From: an uncultured Holophagaceae bacterium
GTDB taxonomy: Bacteria > Acidobacteriota > Holophagae > Holophagales > Holophagaceae
NCBI GenBank assembly: GCA_903884655.1
Contig: CAISFO010000060.1
Coordinates: 62,001 to 126,000 of the forward strand
Direction of reading: 5' to 3'
DNA length: 64,000 bases
Made by a program: the position numbers and the translations under genes. Positions within the stretch are counted from its first letter, which is position 1. Each line of letters opens with the position of its first letter. Of this stretch, positions 46,529 to 55,746 are shown piece by piece. The notes beneath the pieces were generated by a model. It was given only the letters and a program-made list of their open reading frames with translations. It searched no databases and was not told the origin of the DNA.

Positions 46529-47893
46529 ATGCCCACGCCCCTCCCCCCCGACTGGATTGACCGCCTGGCCCTCGACCGCGCCCATGTCTGGCATCCCTTC
46601 ACCCAGATGCAGGTCCACGAGGCCGATCCACCCGTGCCACTCGTCGGCGGCGAAGGCTGCGACCTGCTCCTGGCCAACGGCGAGCGAGTGCTGGACGGCA
46701 TCTCGAGCTGGTGGACCTGCCTCCACGGCCACGGCCATCCCCGCCTGGTGAGTGCCCTCGAACGGCAGGCCGCGAAGCTGGACCACGCCATGTTCGCGGG
46801 CTTCACCCATGAGCCTGCCCTGGAACTGGTGACCCGGCTGCGCCCCAAGCTGCCCGCGAACCTCCGCCGGGCCTTCTTCTCGGACGACGGCAGCACCGCC
46901 GTGGAGGTGGCCCTGAAGATGGCCTTCCAGGCCCAGCTCCAGCGGGGCGAGCAGGGCCGGAACCGCTTCGGCGCCCTGCGCGGCGGCTATCACGGCGACA
47001 CCCTCGGCGCCGTGGGTGTGGGCGAACTGGAGAACTTCATGACCGGGCTCTTCCGGCCCCTGCTGCTGGCCTGCGAGCGGCTGGAGGTGCCAGAGGATCC
47101 CCGCCGCGAGATCGAGCCCGACCTAACGGGCTGGCCCGAGCGGATCGAGACCGCGGGCCAGACCCTGATCGCCTTCTTCGCCACCCATGGCCCGCGCCTC
47201 GCCGCCTTCATCGCCGAGCCCCTCATCCAGTGCGCGGGCGGCATGCGCATGTGGCCCCCCGAGCTGCTGCAGGAGCTGCGGGCCCAGTGCGATACCCATG
47301 GCGTCTACCTCATCCTCGATGAGGTGGCCACGGGCTTCGGCCGCACGGGTACCTTCCTGGCGTGTGAACAAGCAGGCGTGGCCCCGGATCTGCTCTGCCT
47401 GTCCAAAGGTCTTACCGGAGGCACCCTTCCGCTATCGCTGACCTGGGCCACGGATGAGCTCTACGGCCACTTCTGGGGCACGCCCGCCTCGGGCCGCGCC
47501 TTCCTCCACGGCCACAGCTACACGGCCAATGCCACGGCTTGTGCGGTCGCCTGCGCCAGCCTCGCCCTCTTCGATGACGAACCCGTGCTGGCCAACGCGC
47601 AGACCCTCGGCAAGGCCATGCGGGATGCCTTCGCCCGCCTCGCCGCCCATCCGGCCGTGCGCCAGGCCCGGAGCCTGGGCACCATCGGCGCCTGCCGCCT
47701 GGTGGATCCGGCCACCGGACAGGCCCACGCGCCCGAAGCCCGCTTCGGCTGGCGCCTGCACCGCCGCGCGCTGGAGCGCGGCCTCCTGGTGCGGCCCATC
47801 GGCGACTGCCTCTACCTGATGCCGCCCCTCAGCACGCCGCCCGACCGCATCGCCGAGGCCGCGGAGACGCTGCTGGACCTGCTGGATGCATGA
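46529..47893 (+). CDS. bioA: Adenosylmethionine--8-amino-7-oxononanoate aminotransferase
   Basis: HVWHPFTQMQ, DGISSWWTCLHGHGHP, FSDDGSTAVEVALKMA, YLILDEVATGFGRTG. Confidence 0.94.
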   Translation: MPTPLPPDWIDRLALDRAHVWHPFTQMQVHEADPPVPLVGGEGCDLLLANGERVLDGISSWWTCLHGHGHPRLVSALERQAAKLDHAMFAGFTHEPALELVTRLRPKLPANLRRAFFSDDGSTAVEVALKMAFQAQLQRGEQGRNRFGALRGGYHGDTLGAVGVGELENFMTGLFRPLLLACERLEVPEDPRREIEPDLTGWPERIETAGQTLIAFFATHGPRLAAFIAEPLIQCAGGMRMWPPELLQELRAQCDTHGVYLILDEVATGFGRTGTFLACEQAGVAPDLLCLSKGLTGGTLPLSLTWATDELYGHFWGTPASGRAFLHGHSYTANATACAVACASLALFDDEPVLANAQTLGKAMRDAFARLAAHPAVRQARSLGTIGACRLVDPATGQAHAPEARFGWRLHRRALERGLLVRPIGDCLYLMPPLSTPPDRIAEAAETLLDLLDA

Positions 47894-47950
47894 CGATCCC
47901 GAAGGCAGTGTCCTGCGGCACTACACTGGCGATCTGGCTAGGAGTGCGCG

Positions 47951-48970
47951 ATGAAGCTGGTCACCTTCCTGCAGACGGACACGGAGAAGATCGGCGCCGT
48001 GCTGGCCGACGGGCACATCCTCGATTTTGCCGCCGTTGAGGCCCGCCTTGCGGTGGACATGCTGACGTTGATCCGCCGGCAGGATGAATTGATGCCCCTG
48101 GCCCGGGACCTGGAGAGGAAACCGCCCGAAGCAGCCCTCGTCAAAGAAGAATCAGTGCGCCTCCTGGCCCCCGTTCCACGCCCGGTCTCGCTGCGGGACG
48201 GCTATGCCTTTCGCCAGCACGTGGCCACAGCCCGGCGCAACCGGGGCCTCGACATGATTCCCGAGTTCGACCTCTTTCCCGTCACGTACTTCAGCAACCA
48301 CCTGGCGGTGACCGGTCCCGGTGAAGTGCAGGTACAGGACCACCACCTGGAGCGCCTCGACTTCGAACTGGAGGTGGCCATCGTCACCGGCCGGCCTCTC
48401 AAGAACGCCACCCTGGAGGAGGCCGACGAGGCCATCTTCGGGTACATGATCATGAACGACTGGAGTGCCCGCAGGCTCCAGATGGAGGAGATGAAGCTGT
48501 CGCTCGGCCCTTGCAAAGGCAAGGACTTCGCCACCAGCCTGGGCCCCTGGCTCGTCACCAGAGACGAGCTGGATCTCGAACAGACGCCGAAGGGAACGAC
48601 CCTGCACGCCGCCATGACCTGCCGGGTGAATGGACACCCGCTGTCGGAAGGGAATGCCGACAGCATGCACTGGACCTTCGCCCAGCTCCTCCAGCGCACC
48701 AGCTACGGCATCCAGATGAAGTCCGGGGAAGTCATCGGCAGCGGCACCGTGGGGACCGGCTGCCTGCTGGAACTGAACGGCTCCAAGGTCACGGACAACC
48801 TCTGGCTCAAGTCCGGGGACGAGGTGGTCATGGAGGTCGAGGGTCTGGGCCGCCTGGTGAACACCGTGGTCCACGTCCCCGAGCGCCTCAGCGACATGCC
48901 CCCGCACCTGGTGGGCGGAAACCTGCCGGACCTCTACGCCGGCACGCCCTCGGGCGAGGCCGGTGACTGA
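47951..48970 (+). CDS. Fumarylacetoacetate hydrolase family protein
   Basis: YAFRQHV, EFDLFPVTYFSNH, LDFELEVAIVTGR, GTGCLLELNGSK. Confidence 0.88.
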   Translation: MKLVTFLQTDTEKIGAVLADGHILDFAAVEARLAVDMLTLIRRQDELMPLARDLERKPPEAALVKEESVRLLAPVPRPVSLRDGYAFRQHVATARRNRGLDMIPEFDLFPVTYFSNHLAVTGPGEVQVQDHHLERLDFELEVAIVTGRPLKNATLEEADEAIFGYMIMNDWSARRLQMEEMKLSLGPCKGKDFATSLGPWLVTRDELDLEQTPKGTTLHAAMTCRVNGHPLSEGNADSMHWTFAQLLQRTSYGIQMKSGEVIGSGTVGTGCLLELNGSKVTDNLWLKSGDEVVMEVEGLGRLVNTVVHVPERLSDMPPHLVGGNLPDLYAGTPSGEAGD

Positions 48971-49221
48971 TCCGCGGATGAAGATCCGCAGCTGGACCCA
49001 GAGCCAGAAGGCGTGAGGCGGAGGAAGGGCTTCAGGCCGGCACCCAGCACTCGGACGTACTCCACCCTGGCCACCAGCCCAGGGGCGAGCCTGAGCAACC
49101 CCACCCAGGGCAGCGGAACTGCCAGGAGAGGAAGGGTCAAGCGGTCCTGGCGCTTCGGACCCGCCCCTTGTGCGCAGGGGTCTCCACCGCTAGCGTGGCA
49201 CTGACGCCCGTGGGAGGCCGC

Positions 49222-50691
49222 ATGTCCCGTCACCGGAGCACCCCTGTCCTGATCTTGATCCTGGCCATCAGGCTCGGAGCCCAGGCTCCCTCGACGCCGT
49301 CCGCCGAGGTGCGCCAGTTCCTCAAAGTCGAGGCCCCGCTGGTGGCCCTCGTGCATGCCCGGGTGGTGGATGGTACTGGTGCCCCCGCGCAGGAAGACCA
49401 GACCCTCATTCTCCGCGGGGACCGAATCGAGGCCATGGGGGACAGTGCCAGGCTGGTGCCGCCCAAGGAGGCCCAGGTCCTGGACCTGGCGGGCCACACG
49501 GTGCTCCCGGGCCTGGTGGGCATGCACAACCACCTCTTCTACACCCACTCCATCCACCTCGATGAGAAGGGCGCCGTGCCCGCACCCGGACGGATGTTCG
49601 CCGAGATCGCGTACTCGGCCCCCCGGCTCTACCTGGCCTGCGGCGTCACCACCATCCGCACCACGGGCAGCCTGGAACCCTACACGGACTTCAACATCAA
49701 GCGCCAGATCGACGCGGGCCTCCTGCCGGGCCCGAAGATGGACGTGACGGGGCCCTACCTCGAGGGTTTCGAGCCCATGACGCCCCAGATGCACGCCCTG
49801 GGTGGCCCCGAGGAGGCGCGCCGCTTCGTGGACTACTGGGCCGACGCAGGCGTCACCTCCTTCAAGGCCTACATGAACATTACCCGGGCCGACCTGAGCG
49901 CGGCCATCCAGGCGGCCCACGCCCGGGGCCTCAAGGTGACCGGGCACCTGGGCTCCGTCACCTGGCCCGAGGCCCTGGCGCTGGGCATCGACGACTTCGA
50001 GCACGGCCCGGTGTTCACTGACACCGAGTTCACGCCGGACAAGAAGCCGGATGTGGGACCGCCGGTGGCGGCCTCCTGGGGCTCTTGGCTGAAGGTGGAC
50101 ATGGCCGGACCCGAGGTGCGGAAACTCATCCACGACCTGGTAGCGAAGCGCGTGGCCGTGACGTCCACCCTGCCCGTCTTCGAGCTGGGCGTGCCCGGGC
50201 GCCCCCCCCTTCAGGCGCGCATGCTGACCGCCCTGTCCTCCGAATCCAAGGCCAGCTACCTCGCGGCCCGGGGCCGCGTGGCAGTGGCCCCCAACGGCCG
50301 CGCCGAGCAGCTGCTCCGGAAGGAGATGGCCTTCGAGCTGGCCTTCGTCCGGGCGGGCGGACTGCTGCTGGCGGGGCCCGACCCCACCGGCATGGGCGGT
50401 GTGCTGCCGGGCTTCGGCGACCACCGGGAGCTGGAGCTGCTCGTGGAAGCCGGCTTCACGCCGGTGGAGGCCATCCGCATCTACACGGCGAATGGCGCCG
50501 CCTTCCTGGGCCGCCTCGACCGCATCGGCACCCTGGCCCCGGGCAAGCAGGCCGACCTGGTGGTGGTGAAAGGTGATCCCTCCAGGAGCATCCAGGACAT
50601 CGAGAACGTGGTGCTGGTGTTCAAGGATGGCCTCGGCTACGACTCTGCCCGGCTCATCGAGTCCGTGCGGGGCCACGTGGGCATCCGCTGA
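49222..50691 (+). CDS. Amidohydrolase family protein (secreted)
   Basis: HTVLPGLVGMHNHLFY, TGHLGS, LAGPDPTGMGG, GKQADLVVVKGDP. Confidence 0.9.
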   Translation: MSRHRSTPVLILILAIRLGAQAPSTPSAEVRQFLKVEAPLVALVHARVVDGTGAPAQEDQTLILRGDRIEAMGDSARLVPPKEAQVLDLAGHTVLPGLVGMHNHLFYTHSIHLDEKGAVPAPGRMFAEIAYSAPRLYLACGVTTIRTTGSLEPYTDFNIKRQIDAGLLPGPKMDVTGPYLEGFEPMTPQMHALGGPEEARRFVDYWADAGVTSFKAYMNITRADLSAAIQAAHARGLKVTGHLGSVTWPEALALGIDDFEHGPVFTDTEFTPDKKPDVGPPVAASWGSWLKVDMAGPEVRKLIHDLVAKRVAVTSTLPVFELGVPGRPPLQARMLTALSSESKASYLAARGRVAVAPNGRAEQLLRKEMAFELAFVRAGGLLLAGPDPTGMGGVLPGFGDHRELELLVEAGFTPVEAIRIYTANGAAFLGRLDRIGTLAPGKQADLVVVKGDPSRSIQDIENVVLVFKDGLGYDSARLIESVRGHVGIR

Positions 50692-50704
50692 ACCGGAGCA
50701 GGAG

Positions 50705-51586
50705 TCACGCCCCGGAGTCCTGCCTTCCGGTCTGCGGCTCCCCCCGGTGGTGCACCACCTGCTGTGCGTGGGGGATCTCGATGCCGGCCGCGCGGAACGC
50801 CAGGAGGATGCGACGGCGCAGCTCGCGCGCCACTTCCCACTGGGCGCCAGGTGCAGTCTTGGTGAGGGTGCGGATGACGAACCCGTTGGGACCAAGGCTT
50901 TCGATGCCCTTCACGTCAAGGGGCTCCAGCACCTGCGCGGGCTGTTCAACCCGAAGGCTCTGGCCCACCTCCCGCAGCACCTGGAACGCACGGTCCGGAT
51001 CCGTGGCGAGGTCCACTTCCACATCCACCAGGGCCCGGGCGTAGTCCTTGGACAGCACCACCACGCGAACCATGGAACCGTTGGGGATGAAGTGGGCCCG
51101 GCCTTCGGCATCCCGCAGCTGGGTGATCCGCAGGGTCATGCGCTCCACGGTGCCGATGTGCTTGTCGTCCACGTTGAGGATGTCGCCCACGCCGAACTGG
51201 TTCTCCAGGAGCAGGAAGAAGCCGCTGATGACATCCTTCACGAGGCTCTGGGCGCCGAAGCCCAGGGCTACCCCTGCCACTCCGGCGCCCGCCACCAGGG
51301 GGCCGATGTTCACACCGAATTCCTGCAGCAGCATCAGCAGGAAGAAGGCCACCACCAGCACCCGGGCCGCGTTGTTGAGCACTGCGCCCAGGGTCTTGGC
51401 CCGGCGCTCGGCCTCGCTGGTGACGGCCGCCTTGTCGCTCGCCACGACCCGGCGGACGGCCCGCACCACCAGGGAGACCCCCCACAGCAGCGCCAGGCAG
51501 ATGACGAACACCAGCCCGAGGTTCTGCACCCTTTCCCAGACGCCGTGGGCGCCGATGGCCTGGATCATCGCGGTGGCTTCAGTCAT
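50705..51586 (-). CDS. MscS-type mechanosensitive ion channel
   Basis: AGVAGVALGFGAQSLVKDVISGFFLLLENQFGVGDIL. Confidence 0.92.
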   Translation of the reverse strand: MTEATAMIQAIGAHGVWERVQNLGLVFVICLALLWGVSLVVRAVRRVVASDKAAVTSEAERRAKTLGAVLNNAARVLVVAFFLLMLLQEFGVNIGPLVAGAGVAGVALGFGAQSLVKDVISGFFLLLENQFGVGDILNVDDKHIGTVERMTLRITQLRDAEGRAHFIPNGSMVRVVVLSKDYARALVDVEVDLATDPDRAFQVLREVGQSLRVEQPAQVLEPLDVKGIESLGPNGFVIRTLTKTAPGAQWEVARELRRRILLAFRAAGIEIPHAQQVVHHRGEPQTGRQDSGA

Positions 51587-51648
51587 GGGGCGCCTGGACC
51601 GCTAGCCTATCAGGGCCCATGACGCCATGGTCAGGTCCATGGTTCTGC

Positions 51649-51677
51649 TTGACTTGGATTCGATTCACACTTATTTA
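51649..51677 (+). promoter_or_regulatory. Sigma70-like promoter for small ORF
   Basis: TTGACT, 17-nt spacer, TATTTA, inside a locally AT-rich stretch unusual for the window. Confidence 0.5.
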
Positions 51678-51775
51678 AATTTTTTTGCCGTTTTTTTAGG
51701 ATTTGCACTGGCATCCGTCCAGCAACCTCCGCATTCTTAGTTTTCAAAGAATCTATCCATCTGCGGGGAGGGCTC

Positions 51776-51871
51776 ATGAGCAGCATCGACCGGCGCAAGC
51801 ATCGAGGTCCCTTCCGGATCCTCTACATGGACCTGAAGAGCTTCATGCGGCGCTACCTCAACATCGGCTGA
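51776..51871 (+). CDS. Predicted 31-aa basic small protein
   Basis: ATG preceded by GGGGAGGG RBS; MSSIDRRKHRGPFRILYMDLKSFMRRYLNIG*; absent from the >=60-aa ORF track. Confidence 0.6.
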   Translation: MSSIDRRKHRGPFRILYMDLKSFMRRYLNIG

Positions 51872-51872
51872 G

Positions 51873-51893
51873 TCGCGACCCGGTGGGTCGCGA
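51873..51893 (+). terminator. Hairpin directly after the 31-aa ORF
   Basis: TCGCGACCC-GGT-GGGTCGCGA, perfect 9-bp stem; poor U-tract. Confidence 0.55.
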
Positions 51894-51964
51894 AAGGCGC
51901 TCCACTGGTGCGCCGGCAGCGGGGCCCCACAAGCAGCGAATCAGGCCCACCAAGCCTGTACCTC

Positions 51965-53179
51965 CTACTTCCACGACGCCCAATAGTTCGGGTTTTCCAC
52001 CGCCCCCGCCGCCGCCGTGGCCTTCAGGGGCCGAAGGGTATCCACCATGACCGCCACTTCATCGGTCCGATCCTTGGTGCGGCTGAGGGGGATGGCCTTG
52101 GGATGGGGCCCATGGTGGATGCCCTGGGGATGCCAGGTCACCATGCCCGGGCCGATGCCGTCGCGGCTGAAGAAGTGGCCCGCCGAGTAGAACAGCACCT
52201 CGTCGTAGTCGATGTTCAAGTGGAAGAAGGGCACTCGCATGGCGCCCTCCTCCTCCTCGAAGGGCCGCGGCAGGAAGGAGCAGATGACGAAGTTGGTCCC
52301 GAGGAAAGTGCTGTGGGCCGAAGGCGGCAGGTGGTAGCGGGCGCTGAGCACGGGCCGGATGTCCTTCACGTTGATGCGCCACACGGAGAGGTCGCCCTTC
52401 CAGCCCACCGCGTCCAAGGGGTTGAACGGGTAGAACACCTTCGTGATTTCGTTCTCCCGCTTGATGTGGACGGCCCACTCCTTCGGGGTCGCGTCGTAGG
52501 GCTCCAGCTCCGGCGTGTCGATCATCGCCGGATCGAAGATGGCGTTGGGCCCCAGCTGGTGGCGGTCCGGGATGGTGACCTCACTGAAGCTCTCGATGAG
52601 GAGGTACCGCTGGTCGCCTGAGTCGGGCAGAAAACGGTAGGTGGTGCCCCGGGGGATCACCATGTAGTCGCCGGTGGCGTAGGTCAGTGCACCGAAGGTG
52701 GTCTCCAGCTTGCCGCCACCCGCGTGGATGAAGTAGACGTCGTCTCCGTCAGCGTTGCGGTAGAAAAAGTCCATGGCCTGGGGCGCCACCCAGTGCAGCG
52801 CCACATCCGGGTTGTGGAGCAGGCAGATGGGCGCGAAGGAGGCTTCGGTGGATCCGAACATCGAGGCTCGTACCGCCTCTCCAGGGTGCACCACCAGTGC
52901 CCCACCCTCCAGGCCGCGCCCTGCCCGGTGGGCCTCCGCTCCGGCTGCGGCCTCCGCCGAGGGTCGAAGGCCGTTCAGGTCGTAGTTATGGGGCCGCAGC
53001 GGACCTTCGATGCGGGTCCAGTCCGTCACCGGATGCCGGCGGTAGAGGTGGGTGGTGCGGCCGAAGAACCCCTGGCGGGCGTGTTCTTCCTCGAAGGTAC
53101 CCGGGGGCAGGTCCACGTGGGCCTGGCGACTGTGGAGACCCTTGCGCAGGGGGAACAGGGGCGTGTCCTTCTTGGTCAT
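51965..53179 (-). CDS. hmgA: Homogentisate 1,2-dioxygenase
   Basis: GDYMVIPRGTTYRFLP, LGPNAIFDPAMIDTPELEPYD, FFHLNIDYDEVLFYSAGHFFSRDGIGPGMVTWHPQGIHHGPHP. Confidence 0.88.
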   Translation of the reverse strand: MTKKDTPLFPLRKGLHSRQAHVDLPPGTFEEEHARQGFFGRTTHLYRRHPVTDWTRIEGPLRPHNYDLNGLRPSAEAAAGAEAHRAGRGLEGGALVVHPGEAVRASMFGSTEASFAPICLLHNPDVALHWVAPQAMDFFYRNADGDDVYFIHAGGGKLETTFGALTYATGDYMVIPRGTTYRFLPDSGDQRYLLIESFSEVTIPDRHQLGPNAIFDPAMIDTPELEPYDATPKEWAVHIKRENEITKVFYPFNPLDAVGWKGDLSVWRINVKDIRPVLSARYHLPPSAHSTFLGTNFVICSFLPRPFEEEEGAMRVPFFHLNIDYDEVLFYSAGHFFSRDGIGPGMVTWHPQGIHHGPHPKAIPLSRTKDRTDEVAVMVDTLRPLKATAAAGAVENPNYWASWK

Positions 53180-53429
53180 GGCGACCTCGGGATGGACCCC
53201 CATTATCGCGGGAATCTGTGTCCACAGGCTTCATCAATTCCCAGGGCGACAGTACTTATGAAGGGCGAAGAGCCAATATGCGCAGGTTCAGTCGGGCGTC
53301 ATGCGGTGGGGCTGCGCCTGGGAATTAACCAGCGGCCGAGGATCAGCCGATGGAGATCCTGACGACTGCTGACAGGGTCCTACCCCATTCTGAATCCCAC
53401 CCCCGCCTCGTCCCAGCCAGGGAGGTGAC

Positions 53430-54125
53430 ATGGAACGCAACCACACCCAGGAACTTCTCAGCGCCATCCAGCATGCCGACCGGGCGGGCGCCAACGCCGT
53501 GATCGAGGACTGGGCCAGGGGACGGTCCTTCAGCCTCGCGGTCACGGAACTGCTCGCACCGACACTGGAGGCTTTCGGCGAAATCTGGTCCACCGGCCAG
53601 GGTGGCGTTTCCCTGGCCACGGGCTACGTGGCGTCGAAGGTCGCCGAGGATGTCCTCTCGAGAGTCCTCCTGGAATCCGATACCGCGTCCGGCGTCGCCC
53701 CGTCCAGGGGCCCGGTGGTGGTGGGCAATGTCGAGGATGACTTCCATCCCCTGGGACGCAAGATGGTCGCGGCCTTTCTCCGCACCAGCGGCTGGGATGT
53801 GCGGGACCTGGGGGTGGATGTCTCGGCCGCCCAGTTCGTGGACACGGCCGAGGCCTGCGGGGCCCGGGTCATCGGCGCCTCGGCCATGATGTACACCACT
53901 GCCAAGAATGTGAGGAAGATTCGCGAGGAGATCGACCGCCGGGGCTTGCGAGGGAAGCTGCAACTGGCCCTGGGTGGCGCGGTCTTCAAGCTGCGGCCCG
54001 AGCTGGTGGCCGACTTCGGTGGCGACGGCACCGCGGCCAGTGCCGTGGAGGCCGATGCCCTGTTCGAAACCCTCCGCCAGCGGTCCCTCGGCCTTGCGCC
54101 GGCCTGCGGGAGGAGGACGCCATGA
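53430..54125 (+). CDS. Methyltransferase cognate corrinoid protein (B12-binding)
   Basis: VVGNVEDDFHPLGRKMVAAFL (DxHxxG B12 motif) with upstream helical cap domain. Confidence 0.88.
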   Translation: MERNHTQELLSAIQHADRAGANAVIEDWARGRSFSLAVTELLAPTLEAFGEIWSTGQGGVSLATGYVASKVAEDVLSRVLLESDTASGVAPSRGPVVVGNVEDDFHPLGRKMVAAFLRTSGWDVRDLGVDVSAAQFVDTAEACGARVIGASAMMYTTAKNVRKIREEIDRRGLRGKLQLALGGAVFKLRPELVADFGGDGTAASAVEADALFETLRQRSLGLAPACGRRTP

Positions 54126-55147
54126 ACAGCCTCGAGCGGGTCCTCGCCGCCCTCCAGAACCAGCCGACGGACCGGCCAGCCTTCTTCATCAACGCCAGCC
54201 TGTACGGCGCCCGGCTCACCGGGGCCCACCTGGATGACCACTACACCCAGGCCGAGGTCTACGCGGAAGGCCAGATGGCCATCCGGGAGACCTTCTCGCC
54301 CGACCTGCTCATCAGCCCCTTCTTCGTGCCTGCCATTGGCGAGGCCTTCGGCAGCCCCTGGCGGGCCCGCCCGAGCCAGGCGCCCAACACCGTGCAGTTC
54401 GTGGCCCGCAACGCCGAGGACATGCTGAAGCTCCCCCTGCCCGATGTGGACAGCCACCCGCGGCTGCTCTACCTGCGGGAAACCATCCGGATCCTCACCA
54501 GGAAGTACGCCGGCGAGGTGCCCATCTTTGGCGTGCTGGTGAGCCCCTCGGACATCCCTCCGCTGGTCATCGGCCTCGAAGCCTGGATCGACGCCCTCCT
54601 CTTCCAGCCGGAGGTGGCCCAGGCCCTGCTGGACCGGCTGACCCCCTTTTTCCTGGACCTGGGCAAGGCAATGCTCAGCGACGGTGCCACGGGCCTCGCC
54701 CTGACCTCGAACCTGGCCAACACCTTCATCGTCACGGAGGCCATCGCGAACAGCCTGACGCTGCCGGCGCTGCAGCGGGCCCTGGCGGAAATCCCTGGCC
54801 CCGTCATCTTCCACCATGGCGGCTGTCCCCTGGTGGACCAGCTGGCCCGCTTCAAGGGACTGCCGAACGTCGTGGCCTATTTCATCGATGTGGGCGAGGA
54901 CCTGGGCCTGGCCCGCCGGAACCTGGGCCCGGGCCCCATCGTCATGGGCAACCTCAGCGGCCCCGGCCTCCTCCACCTCCGCCCCGAGGAAGTCACTGCC
55001 CTCTGCGAACAGGCTTTCGACCAGCGGGGCGAGGACCGCCAGTTCATCCTGGCCACCTGCAGCGCCGACATCCAGATCGACACGCCCGCCGAGTCCATCG
55101 CGGCGATCACGGAGGCCGTGTGCCGGGCCGGGGGCGCCGAGGCATGA
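54122..55147 (+). CDS. Uroporphyrinogen decarboxylase family (MtaA/CmuA-like) methyltransferase
   Basis: MNSLERVLAALQNQPTDRPAFF...; FHHGGCPLVDQLARF; 4-bp overlap with preceding gene. Confidence 0.85.
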   Translation: MNSLERVLAALQNQPTDRPAFFINASLYGARLTGAHLDDHYTQAEVYAEGQMAIRETFSPDLLISPFFVPAIGEAFGSPWRARPSQAPNTVQFVARNAEDMLKLPLPDVDSHPRLLYLRETIRILTRKYAGEVPIFGVLVSPSDIPPLVIGLEAWIDALLFQPEVAQALLDRLTPFFLDLGKAMLSDGATGLALTSNLANTFIVTEAIANSLTLPALQRALAEIPGPVIFHHGGCPLVDQLARFKGLPNVVAYFIDVGEDLGLARRNLGPGPIVMGNLSGPGLLHLRPEEVTALCEQAFDQRGEDRQFILATCSADIQIDTPAESIAAITEAVCRAGGAEA

Positions 55148-55746
55148 CCCAGGCGAAGCGCCAGCTCTGCATCTCGTGCTCGATCTTCCGGAAGGAGATC
55201 GAGGCACTCCAGGCCTCCGGCCAGCTCGACCTGCCCGTCGAGTTCCTCAACTCCATGCTCCACATGGTGCCCGCCAAGCTGGAAACCCGGCTCCAGGAGG
55301 CCCTGGGCTCGGCCCATGCCCGCCAACCGGACGGGAAGGTCGTGCTGGCCTATGGGGACTGCTGCGGCCACATGGACACCTTCGAGTCCGAGCCGGGCAC
55401 GGCCCGCACTGAAGGGATCAACTGCTGCGAAATCCTTCTGGGCCGGGAAGCCTACCGGAAACTCCGCAAGGAGGGCGCCTTCTTCCTCATGCCAGAATGG
55501 GCGCTGGCCTGGAAGCAGATCTTCGTGGGCCAGCTGGGCCTGCTGGGACCCTGCGCCAGGACCTTCATGCAGGAGATGCACTCGCGCATGATCTACCTCG
55601 ACACCGGGCTGGTGCCCATCCCCCAGGCGGCCCTGCAGGAGGCCAGCGAGTTCCTGGGCCTGCCGGTGGAGATCCTGCCCGTGTCCCTGGATCCCCTCCT
55701 CGCCAGCCTGCAGCAGGCCGCCCGCGCCACCCAGTCCCATGACTGA
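55144..55746 (+). CDS. DUF1638-like Cys-rich protein
   Basis: LCISCSIFRKEIEAL, YGDCCGHM, GINCCEILLGREAYRKLRKEGAFFLMPEW; overlaps both neighbours. Confidence 0.75.
   Translation: MTQAKRQLCISCSIFRKEIEALQASGQLDLPVEFLNSMLHMVPAKLETRLQEALGSAHARQPDGKVVLAYGDCCGHMDTFESEPGTARTEGINCCEILLGREAYRKLRKEGAFFLMPEWALAWKQIFVGQLGLLGPCARTFMQEMHSRMIYLDTGLVPIPQAALQEASEFLGLPVEILPVSLDPLLASLQQAARATQSHD

Noticed and set aside
48934-49140. Minus-strand 68-aa ORF (TTG start, MTLPLLAVPLPWVGLLRLAPGLVARVEYVRVLGAGLKPFLRLTPSGSGSSCGSSSADQ...)
   Set aside because: Looks somewhat protein-like and fills a 250-nt gap, but it overlaps the FAH gene end, has a weak RBS and no family match I can name; high-GC antisense openness is common here.
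53180-53429. Cobalamin riboswitch upstream of the corrinoid operon
   Set aside because: No B12-box-like sequence could be recognised in the leader.
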